From contig NZ_JACIBC010000006.1 of NCBI RefSeq assembly GCF_014195095.1, positions 434,001 to 498,000 on the forward strand: DNA of 64,000 bases, read 5' to 3'. Positions within the stretch are counted from its first letter, which is position 1. Each line of letters starts with the position of its first letter. Origin of the DNA: Rhizobium sp. BK602. Lineage in GTDB: Bacteria > Pseudomonadota > Alphaproteobacteria > Rhizobiales > Rhizobiaceae. Positions 8,635-14,679 of the stretch are shown in pieces. The translations under genes and the position numbers were made by a program. The notes below the pieces were generated by a model. It was not told where the DNA came from, made no database searches, and saw only the letters and a list, made by a program, of their open reading frames with translations.

Positions 8635-8997
8635 ATGCAGCGGTTCATGATTACGGATACGTCGGATGTCGTACGCAAGGTCGGCAAGCGCATTCTGTCC
8701 GAGCTGGATTTTCTCGTGAGCGAAGCAGGCGATGCCCGCGAGGCCCTGGCACGCTGCCAGGCCGAACTTCCCGATTATCTGATCGTCGATGCCGGCATGG
8801 AAGGCGCTCTCGATCTGATCTCCAGCATCCGCGCCATGCCGAACGGCAAGGACGTGAAGATCTACTACTGCGTCATCGAGGCGGATCTGCGCAAGCTGAT
8901 GGCCGGAAAGCGGGCCGGCGCCACCGATTTCCTGCTGAAGCCTTTCGACCGCAAGATCCTGACCGCCGTTTTCGGCAACCGCGCCATCGCCGCCTGA
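8635..8997 (+). CDS. Atypical single-domain response regulator
   Basis: 120 residues forming one receiver domain, with no output domain. The ATG at 8635 is preceded by AAGGAG, which favours it over an upstream in-frame start. Asp52 (PDYLIVDAGM) is in the phosphoacceptor position and Lys102 (FLLKPFD) is the conserved lysine. The acidic pocket after strand 1 reads ITDTSD, with a Thr where a second acidic residue is usual. Strand 4 (KIYYCVIE) lacks the usual Thr/Ser switch residue. It lies between chpT and ctrA. It does not look like CpdR or DivK, so its partner is unknown. Confidence 0.85.
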   Translation: MQRFMITDTSDVVRKVGKRILSELDFLVSEAGDAREALARCQAELPDYLIVDAGMEGALDLISSIRAMPNGKDVKIYYCVIEADLRKLMAGKRAGATDFLLKPFDRKILTAVFGNRAIAA

Positions 8998-9031
8998 TCG
9001 CGCCGGTCTATATATAAAGACCTGATCGGCA

Positions 9032-9054
9032 GTCGCCCTTTTCGGGCGGCTTTT
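9032..9054 (+). terminator. Terminator after the receiver gene
   Basis: The short stem CGCCC/GGGCG, with loop TTTTC, is followed by GCTTTTG. Confidence 0.6.
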
Positions 9055-9078
9055 GTCGTTCATCGGCCCTGCAAACGA

Positions 9079-9106
9079 AAAATCCCGCCTGAGAAGGCGG
9101 GATTTC
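9079..9106 (-). terminator. Terminator after ctrA
   Basis: The stem AATCCCGCCT/AGGCGGGATT (9081-9090 and 9095-9104) is followed on the minus strand by TTTTTCG. It lies about 30 bases past the ctrA stop. Confidence 0.8.
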
Positions 9107-9135
9107 GATTGGTGCGGCGGTGCGGGGTAGGCGGC

Positions 9136-9837
9136 TCAGGCGCTTTCGGCGAAATCGCTGCTGTCGGGCTCGCGCAGCACATAGCCGCGGCCCCAGACGG
9201 TTTCGATATAGTTGGCGCCGCCGGCGGCATTGGCGAGCTTCTTGCGCAGCTTGCAGATGAAGACGTCGATAATCTTCAGTTCCGGTTCGTCCATGCCGCC
9301 ATAAAGGTGGTTCAGGAACATTTCCTTGGTGAGCGTGGTGCCCTTGCGGAGCGAAAGCAGCTCCAGCATCTGGTATTCCTTGCCGGTCAGGTGCACGCGC
9401 TGGCCACCGACTTCGACGGTCTTGGCGTCGAGATTGACGATCAGCTCGCCGGTCATGATCACCGACTGGGCATGACCCTTGGAACGGCGGACGATGGCGT
9501 GAATGCGGGCTACCAATTCATCCTTATGAAAGGGTTTGGTCATATAGTCGTCAGCGCCGAAGCCGAGGCCGCGAACCTTGTCTTCAATGCCGGCCATGCC
9601 GGAGAGGATGAGGATCGGCGTCTTGACCTTCGACAGGCGCAGCGTGCGAAGCACTTCGTAGCCGGACATGTCGGGAAGGTTAAGATCGAGCAGAATGATG
9701 TCGTAGTCGTAGAGCTTTCCGAGATCGACGCCTTCTTCACCGAGATCGGTGGTGTAGACGTTGAAACTTTCGGATTTGAGCATCAGCTCGATGCTCTGCG
9801 CTGTCGCGCTGTCGTCTTCAATGAGTAGAACCCGCAT
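9136..9837 (-). CDS. ctrA: Cell-cycle master response regulator CtrA
   Basis: OmpR-type regulator of 233 residues that controls replication, division, motility and envelope genes. The receiver has the acidic pocket EDD (residues 7-9), Asp51 in IILLDLNLPDMSGYE, and Lys in YMTKPFH. The C-terminal winged helix contains LTGKEYQMLELLSLRKGTTL and IDVFICKLRKKL, then ETVWGRGYVLRE. The last residues, FAESA, end in small residues that may serve as a ClpXP tag, as in Caulobacter (which ends AA); this is inference. chpT and sciP lie within 2.5 kb. The upstream region holds GANTC methylation sites and a CtrA-like box. Confidence 0.97.
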   Translation of the reverse strand: MRVLLIEDDSATAQSIELMLKSESFNVYTTDLGEEGVDLGKLYDYDIILLDLNLPDMSGYEVLRTLRLSKVKTPILILSGMAGIEDKVRGLGFGADDYMTKPFHKDELVARIHAIVRRSKGHAQSVIMTGELIVNLDAKTVEVGGQRVHLTGKEYQMLELLSLRKGTTLTKEMFLNHLYGGMDEPELKIIDVFICKLRKKLANAAGGANYIETVWGRGYVLREPDSSDFAESA

Positions 9838-10277
9838 AATTATCCCCTTTACCGCCGCCGAAAGGTCGTCAGCCCCCTACGCGATACCGAACAAATCACT
9901 GCCTGATTTGGAAGCTGCCATGGAATGGTTAACAAATTCTGATTCACTCTGGCAAGTCGTATCGAATTTATTAAATAATTTTTCCATTGCACTGTTTTCC
10001 AACAACAATCAGGAAAAGCGACCTCTAAAGTATTGCATTAAGAAACTGCTCCAAGTGATTCATCTGACTCATCAATGCCGACATATCGAATTCCACTGCC
10101 GGCATTTACTGACCCTTAAATCATTGCCCCTATCATTAACGATGCCCGTAAACGAAAGGTTACCAGCGGTAGGTTTTTGTTAAGATCGCTGGAAATTTTT
10201 TTAACCAAACCGTCTCAAAGCGGTGCGGAGGGGCATAATATCGAGAGCCGGGGTCTCGCATCACGGGAGTAATGCGT
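9838..10277. promoter_or_regulatory. Divergent ctrA / fliJ-like regulatory region
   Basis: This is about 440 AT-rich bases. It contains three GANTC sites for the CcrM methylase: GATTC at 9941-9945, GATTC at 10057-10061 and GACTC at 10066-10070. GTTAACCAT, a form of the CtrA half-site, lies on the minus strand at 9933-9925. A CtrA-like box lies at 10105-10119. The open frame at 9761-10183 has no protein character, and I regard the stretch as regulatory. Confidence 0.6.
10105..10119. promoter_or_regulatory. CtrA-like box between ctrA and the fliJ-like gene
   Basis: TTTACTGACCCTTAA matches TTAA-N7-TTAA at seven of eight fixed positions. Confidence 0.45.
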
Positions 10278-10634
10278 ATGAAGTCACGTGAGAGCCTAAC
10301 GCGCCTGAAGGAGTTTCAGGTGAACGAAAAACGCCGTCAATTGCAGCAGTTGCAGATGATGATGGCGGAATTCGACCGCATGACAAAGGATCTGGAAAGC
10401 CAGATCGTGCTGGAAGAGAAAAAGTCCGGCATTTCCGACCCTAACCATTTCGCCTACCCGACCTTTGCGAAGGCCGCGCGTCAGCGTGCGGACAACCTGC
10501 AGGTGTCGATCCGGGAATTGCAGGTGCAGGAAGAGACGTTGGAAACGTCGCTTGAGGAAATGCAGGCCGAATATGCCAAGGCGGCAGCCTTGGAAGAGCG
10601 TGATGGCGCTGGTCCTGTAAGGGCACGCGCCTGA
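10278..10634 (+). CDS. FliJ-like coiled-coil protein
   Basis: 118 residues, almost wholly helical: MKSRESLTRLKEFQVNEKRR, then a long Gln/Glu/Met/Leu coiled coil. The opening MKSR.SL.RLK.FQ matches FliJ, the export chaperone and stalk of the flagellar type III ATPase FliI. GGGAG at 10265-10269 is eight bases from the ATG at 10278 but only two from the ATG at 10272, so I take the later start. No other flagellar gene is nearby, so the FliJ role rests on sequence alone. The gene shares a regulatory region with ctrA, which commonly controls flagellar genes. Confidence 0.7.
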   Translation: MKSRESLTRLKEFQVNEKRRQLQQLQMMMAEFDRMTKDLESQIVLEEKKSGISDPNHFAYPTFAKAARQRADNLQVSIRELQVQEETLETSLEEMQAEYAKAAALEERDGAGPVRARA

Positions 10635-10720
10635 CTTAACCGTTCCGCCCGTTGCTTTTCAGACTGCGTTCCGAACCAGGAACGATCCGGAGGCGGGGAA
10701 GCGGCGGAAGGGTACGAAAG

Positions 10721-10766
10721 CCGTGCATGACTGGCCAAAATCGGGCCGGCCATGCACGGTTTTTTG
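10721..10766 (+). terminator. Terminator after the fliJ-like gene
   Basis: The stem CCGTGCATG/CATGCACGG (10721-10729 and 10751-10759) contains an inner GGCC pairing and is followed by six T. Confidence 0.85.
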
Positions 10767-10801
10767 TGTTTGTGCCGCGCCGGCCGTTTCGCGATCCGCC
10801 T

Positions 10802-11089
10802 TTATGAATTCACGACATCGTTCCAGTCCGGATGACGCAGCGCCTGCGCCTTGAAGAAGGGGCAGAGCGGGATGATTTTCCAGCCGCCGCGCCGGGCTTC
10901 TTCGACGGCATGGAGGGCGAGTGCCTGGCCGACGCCCTTGCCGCGAAGCGCATCCGGAACGCCGGTATGGTCGATGATGATGAGTTTGGCGGAGGTGCGC
11001 GAAAAGGTCATCTCGGCCTCATGGCCCTCGAGCGTGGCGACGTAGCGGCCGCCCGATACCTTGTCTTCGTTGCGGATTTCCATGGTCAT
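10802..11089 (-). CDS. Small GNAT-family N-acetyltransferase (COG2388 type)
   Basis: 95 residues from the ATG at 11089; an ATG two codons later is possible, and a TTG three codons earlier less so. The acetyl-CoA loop is VPDALRGKGVGQALALHAVE, carrying the R-x-x-G-x-G signature. It is followed by IIPLCPFFKAQALRHPDW, which is typical of the short YidJ/NATD1-like branch. These proteins are about half the length of ordinary GNAT enzymes, and their substrates are mostly unknown. It lies between the fliJ-like gene and sciP; a link to cell-cycle control is not evident. Confidence 0.8.
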   Translation of the reverse strand: MTMEIRNEDKVSGGRYVATLEGHEAEMTFSRTSAKLIIIDHTGVPDALRGKGVGQALALHAVEEARRGGWKIIPLCPFFKAQALRHPDWNDVVNS

Positions 11090-11405
11090 TTTCCCCAATC
11101 ATTGCGTGCGGGGAGATTGGCATGCGCCCGGCGGACTGCCAACCGTCGGAATCGGCAACGCATTGTCTTGTTTTCGGATATAGGTGCTCGATGCCGGATG
11201 AAGATTTAAAAAGTCCATCTGGACGGTTTGAAGCCCGGAGCAAGGAGCGCTGCCGTCCTGATCGACAGGCATTGCCTCGATCGGCGGAGCCGCCATGGTA
11301 TTTTCCACACCGGTCTTACCATGATTTCGGGCCATTTCCCTGTCCTAGCGAGAAGGAGAACGGCCCGAAAAGAAGATCAAATGGTTATTGCGTCTGTTGC
11401 AGCCG
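11090..11405. other. Intergenic region without a recognised feature
   Basis: About 316 bases between the acetyltransferase and sciP, both on the minus strand. The inverted pair TTTCGGGCC/GGCCCGAAA encloses about 30 bases but has no T tract. Short frames here do not resemble proteins. Confidence 0.4.
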
Positions 11406-11681
11406 TCAGTGACGGTACTGCTGTATGCGGGTCGTCCGCAGGCCGGCGAGGCCATGGGTGTTGATGGACGACTGCCAGGAGAGGAATTCTTCGACAGTGA
11501 GCGTATAACGTTCGCAGGCTTCTTCCAAGCTCAGCAGGCCGCCACGGACAGCGGCGACAACCTCGGCCTTACGACGGATGACCCAGCGGCGCGTGTTCGG
11601 CGGCGGAAGGTCTGCTATCGTCAGCGGGCTGCCATCGGGGCCGATGACATACTTCACTCGGGGACGTATCATTTCGGTCAT
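11406..11681 (-). CDS. sciP: SciP, small CtrA inhibitory protein (DUF1153)
   Basis: 91 residues with the DUF1153 core: MIRPRVKYVIGPDGSPLTIA, then NTRRWVIRRKAEVVAAVRGG, then LSLEEACERYTLTVEEFLSW. This is a helix-turn-helix-type fold. In Caulobacter, SciP binds CtrA and blocks CtrA-dependent activation in G1 cells, and it is itself activated by CtrA. Its place next to ctrA and chpT fits. The upstream region carries three CtrA-like boxes, which suggests the same feedback loop here. Confidence 0.9.
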   Translation of the reverse strand: MTEMIRPRVKYVIGPDGSPLTIADLPPPNTRRWVIRRKAEVVAAVRGGLLSLEEACERYTLTVEEFLSWQSSINTHGLAGLRTTRIQQYRH

Positions 11682-11733
11682 TGGACTCTCTACACATACT
11701 CAAGACCACGGGAGGCACTCTAGCCTGCCACAT

Positions 11734-11748
11734 TTAAAAATTGCCTAA
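11734..11748. promoter_or_regulatory. CtrA-like box 1 upstream of sciP
   Basis: TTAAAAATTGCCTAA matches TTAA-N7-TTAA at seven of eight fixed positions and lies 53 bases before the sciP start. Confidence 0.5.
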
Positions 11749-11755
11749 GCGCATA

Positions 11756-11770
11756 GTAACACTTTGCTAA
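11756..11770. promoter_or_regulatory. CtrA-like box 2 upstream of sciP
   Basis: GTAACACTTTGCTAA has correct 4-7-4 spacing and six of eight fixed bases. Confidence 0.35.
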
Positions 11771-11800
11771 GAATTTTAAGAAAAGCCGCTAAGGGCTGAT

Positions 11801-11815
11801 TTACACACGACTTAA
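11801..11815. promoter_or_regulatory. CtrA-like box 3 upstream of sciP
   Basis: TTACACACGACTTAA matches TTAA-N7-TTAA at seven of eight fixed positions. Confidence 0.45.
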
Positions 11816-11914
11816 TGCCGCCAAAGCTCAAGCAATCCCCCTGTATTTTACGGGGGAAAGCAGGCGCCCCACTATTTTTCGTCAGTAAAAACTTACGATT
11901 ACGGATCGAAAACC

Positions 11915-12014
11915 AGAGCGTTCCTGTGCTTCGTGGAGGCGCTGAAACGCTCTAACCTTTTGTTTTTGCGCGATTCCGGGCGGAAAACCGCTTCGCATTT
12001 TTCCTGGAGCTGTT
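11915..12014. repeat. Rhizobial intergenic mosaic repeat, copy A
   Basis: It begins with AGAGCGTT, paired with AACGCTCT about 23 bases later. It continues with TTTTGTTTTTGCGCGATTCC, then CGGAAAACCGCTTCGCA and TTTTTCCTGGAGCTGTTT. The same core recurs at 24181-24284. It ends exactly at the cysQ stop codon. The rest of the 11682-12014 stretch holds the sciP promoter region. Confidence 0.75.
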
Positions 12015-12809
12015 TCAGGCGTCGACCAGATTTTCCTTGCCGCCCCAGCAGATGAAATTGGGGTTGGCGAAATCGCAATCGTCGCTCTGGTCGGTCTTGC
12101 CATAGGCGAGGGGGCGGCCGTCGAGGGTGACGGTCGAGCCGCCGGCGGCGCGCAGGACGGCATCGCCGGCCGCCGTGTCCCACTCCATCGTGCGGGTAAA
12201 GCGCGGATAGACGTCGGCCTTGCCTTCGGCGAGCAGGCAGAATTTCAGGGAAGAGCCGATCGAGGTGCAGGCGGAAACGGCGTTTTCCGCCAGGAAGCTG
12301 TCCGTGCGCGGGCTGCTGTTGCAGCGGCTGGCGAGCGCCAGCAGCCTGTCCGGCCGCGCCCGTACGGCAATGGCCGTGCGCTTGGTGACGGCGAAGGTCT
12401 CGGAGATGGTGAGCTTCCATGCCTTGCCGGCCTCGCCGGTGAAGGCGATGCCGAGCGCGGGAGCGAAAACGATGCCGGCGACCGGGGTGCCGTTCTTGAT
12501 GTAGGCGATGTTGACGGTGAATTCGTCGCGGTGGTCGATGAATTCCCGCGTGCCGTCAAGGGGATCGACGAGGAAGAAGGCGCGGCCGCGAATGTCCGGG
12601 ATCCGGCCAGCCGCCACGGATTCCTCGGCGACGGCGGGAATATCTGGAAAGTCGTGGGCCAGATGCTCGAGGATGATATGTTCGGCGCGTTCATCGGCGA
12701 CGGTGACAGGGCTTTTGTCCTGCTTCAAGGCGACAGCGCAGCCCGCACGGTAGACCTCCAATATGGCCTTACCTGCCTCGAGGGCCGCTTTTTCGAATGT
12801 CGCGAGCAT
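12015..12809 (-). CDS. cysQ: 3'(2'),5'-bisphosphate nucleotidase CysQ
   Basis: Inositol monophosphatase-superfamily enzyme of 264 residues that converts PAP (adenosine 3',5'-bisphosphate) to AMP, removing a by-product of sulfate assimilation. The metal-binding motifs are present: AEESVA (the Glu of the first motif), DPLDGTREFI (the Asp pair and Gly-Thr) and EWDTAAGDAVLRAAGG near the C terminus. Length and motif spacing are normal. The ATG at 12809 is preceded by an AGAGG sequence. It is divergent from soxB, with a marked inverted repeat between them. Confidence 0.9.
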   Translation of the reverse strand: MLATFEKAALEAGKAILEVYRAGCAVALKQDKSPVTVADERAEHIILEHLAHDFPDIPAVAEESVAAGRIPDIRGRAFFLVDPLDGTREFIDHRDEFTVNIAYIKNGTPVAGIVFAPALGIAFTGEAGKAWKLTISETFAVTKRTAIAVRARPDRLLALASRCNSSPRTDSFLAENAVSACTSIGSSLKFCLLAEGKADVYPRFTRTMEWDTAAGDAVLRAAGGSTVTLDGRPLAYGKTDQSDDCDFANPNFICWGGKENLVDA

Positions 12810-12855
12810 CTGCCTCTTCGTCTTTCCGCAGCTCGTCTGCGTTTCAATTCTAGGA

Positions 12856-12931
12856 ATACAATATCTAGGACGCCTTCACCATGAAGTGTAGACGCCATGC
12901 CGATCACGTTTTCATCGCCTAGCTATTGTAT
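12856..12931. promoter_or_regulatory. Inverted operator-like repeats between cysQ and soxB
   Basis: ATACAATATCTAGG (12856-12869) recurs inverted as CCTAGCTATTGTAT (12918-12931) with one mismatch. CTAGGA also occurs as a direct repeat around the first arm. The arms are too far apart for a terminator and suit paired sites for one regulator. The remainder of the 327-base gap shows nothing else. Confidence 0.45.
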
Positions 12932-13136
12932 CGTGACTTCGCAACGGCCTGTTGCGTTCGGATGCCGGCCGCGGCCATGTCCGGGCGGATGCGTGTTCTT
13001 TTGGATACAGCCGAGCCCGCCGTCACGGGCGTTCGGGAAGACGTTGGTCCCTTGCGGCGGATTTTCCATCCTTTCGGGACTTGTCGTTTTTATTGCATGT
13101 GCGAATGTGCGGCCGGGTAGAGATCGGGATCAATAG

Positions 13137-14390
13137 ATGCGTTATTCGGCTTATCAGGTTCTGAAGCAGGCGCTTTCAGGAAACCGTCATTGGCAACCTG
13201 TATGGCGGACCCCTGAGCCGAAGCCGCATTACGACGTCATCATTGTCGGCGGTGGCGGCCATGGACTGGCGACGGCCTATTATCTCGCCAAGGAGTTCGG
13301 CATCACCAATGTCGCCGTCCTGGAAAAGAGCTATCTCGGTTCCGGCAATGCCGGCCGCAACACCACGATCATCCGCTCCAACTATCTGCTGCCGGGCAAC
13401 GAGCCCTTCTACGAGTTTTCCATGCAGCTCTGGGAAGGGCTGGAGCAGGATTTCAACTATAATGCCATGGTCTCCCAGCGCGGGGTTCTGAACCTTTTCC
13501 ATTCCGACGGCCAGCGCGACGCCTATGCCCGCCGTGGCAACGCCATGCGCATGCACGGGGTCGACGCGGAGCTTCTCGATCGCGAGCAGGTCCGGCGGAT
13601 GATGCCCTATCTCAATTTCGAGCATGGCCGCTTCCCGATCCTTGGCGGGTTGCTGCAGCGGCGTGGCGGCACGGCGCGCCACGATGCCGTCGCCTGGGGC
13701 TATGCGCGCGGCGCCGACAGCCGCGGCGTCGATCTCATCCAGCAATGCGAGGTGGTCGGTATTCGTCGTGACGAGGGCGGCAGCGTGACGGGCGTCGAAA
13801 CGACGCGCGGCTTCATCGGCTGCAACAAGCTGGCGCTGGCGGCGGCCGGCCATACCTCCATTCTCGGCCGAATGGCGGATCTGGAGCTGCCGATCGAAAC
13901 CCATGTGCTACAGGCTTTCGTTTCCGAAGGTCTGAAGCCGGTGATCGACCATGTCATCACCTATGGGGCCGGGCATTTCTACATTTCGCAATCCGACAAG
14001 GGCGGCTTGGTCTTCGGCGCCGATATCGACTACTACAGTTCTTATGCGCAGCGCGGCAATCTCGCGACCGTCGAGCATACGATGGAGGAGGGGGTGTCGC
14101 TGATCCCCGGCCTGTCGCGCCTTCGCGTGTTGCGCACCTGGGGCGGGGTCATGGATATGAGCATGGACGGCTCGCCGATCATCGACCGCACGCCGATCGA
14201 CAATCTCTATCTGAACTGCGGCTGGAACTATGGTGGCTTCAAGGCGACACCGGCCTCCGGTTTCTGCTTCGCGCATCTGATCGCCAAGGGCGAGAGCCAC
14301 GAGGTCAGCCGCCTCATGCGCCTCGACCGCTTCGAGCGCGGTTTTGCGATCGATGAAAGCGGCAAGGGGCCGCAGCCGAACCTGCATTGA
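13137..14390 (+). CDS. soxB: Sarcosine oxidase beta subunit
   Basis: FAD/FMN-binding catalytic subunit of heterotetrameric sarcosine oxidase, which oxidises sarcosine to glycine and, with tetrahydrofolate, forms 5,10-methylene-THF. The 417-residue protein has the dinucleotide motif DVIIVGGGGHGLATAYYLAK near residue 33. The family stretches GNAGRNTTIIRSNY, MPYLNFEHGRFPILGG and LYLNCGWNYGGFKATPASG are also present. It heads the soxBDAG cluster; soxD starts 13 bases after it. All four subunits look intact. Confidence 0.95.
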   Translation: MRYSAYQVLKQALSGNRHWQPVWRTPEPKPHYDVIIVGGGGHGLATAYYLAKEFGITNVAVLEKSYLGSGNAGRNTTIIRSNYLLPGNEPFYEFSMQLWEGLEQDFNYNAMVSQRGVLNLFHSDGQRDAYARRGNAMRMHGVDAELLDREQVRRMMPYLNFEHGRFPILGGLLQRRGGTARHDAVAWGYARGADSRGVDLIQQCEVVGIRRDEGGSVTGVETTRGFIGCNKLALAAAGHTSILGRMADLELPIETHVLQAFVSEGLKPVIDHVITYGAGHFYISQSDKGGLVFGADIDYYSSYAQRGNLATVEHTMEEGVSLIPGLSRLRVLRTWGGVMDMSMDGSPIIDRTPIDNLYLNCGWNYGGFKATPASGFCFAHLIAKGESHEVSRLMRLDRFERGFAIDESGKGPQPNLH

Positions 14391-14403
14391 GGGCACGATA
14401 CCG

Positions 14404-14679
14404 ATGGCAAGCTTGATCACCTGCCCGCATTGCGGCACGCGCCCGAAGGAAGAATTCACCATCCGCGGCGCCGCCGTCACTCGCCCGGCACCGTCGGCGC
14501 CGGACGAGGACTGGCATCGCTATGTCTTCATTCGCGACAATGAACGCGGGCGCATTTCCGAATATTGGCATCATGCGGCCGGCTGCCGCCGATGGCTCGT
14601 CGTCGAGCGCAGCAATGTCACCCACGAGGTCTTTTCCGTCACCGATGCCGCCGACAAGGCGCGGGAGGCGGCGCAATGA
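14404..14679 (+). CDS. soxD: Sarcosine oxidase delta subunit
   Basis: Small zinc-binding subunit of 91 residues. Cys7, Cys10, His57 and Cys61 (in TCPHCG and YWHHAAGCRRW) match the four zinc ligands of known SoxD proteins. The ATG at 14404 fits the family start MASLITCPHCG; an upstream in-frame extension overlaps soxB. It overlaps soxA by four bases (ATGA), a sign of translational coupling. Confidence 0.93.
   Translation: MASLITCPHCGTRPKEEFTIRGAAVTRPAPSAPDEDWHRYVFIRDNERGRISEYWHHAAGCRRWLVVERSNVTHEVFSVTDAADKAREAAQ

Noticed and set aside
9761..10183. Open frame within the ctrA upstream region
   Set aside because: It begins inside ctrA, runs through an AT-rich region with operator-like sites, and has no protein-like pattern.
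11312..11380. Inverted pair TTTCGGGCC/GGCCCGAAA as a sciP terminator
   Set aside because: The loop is about 30 bases, and no T tract follows on the minus strand.
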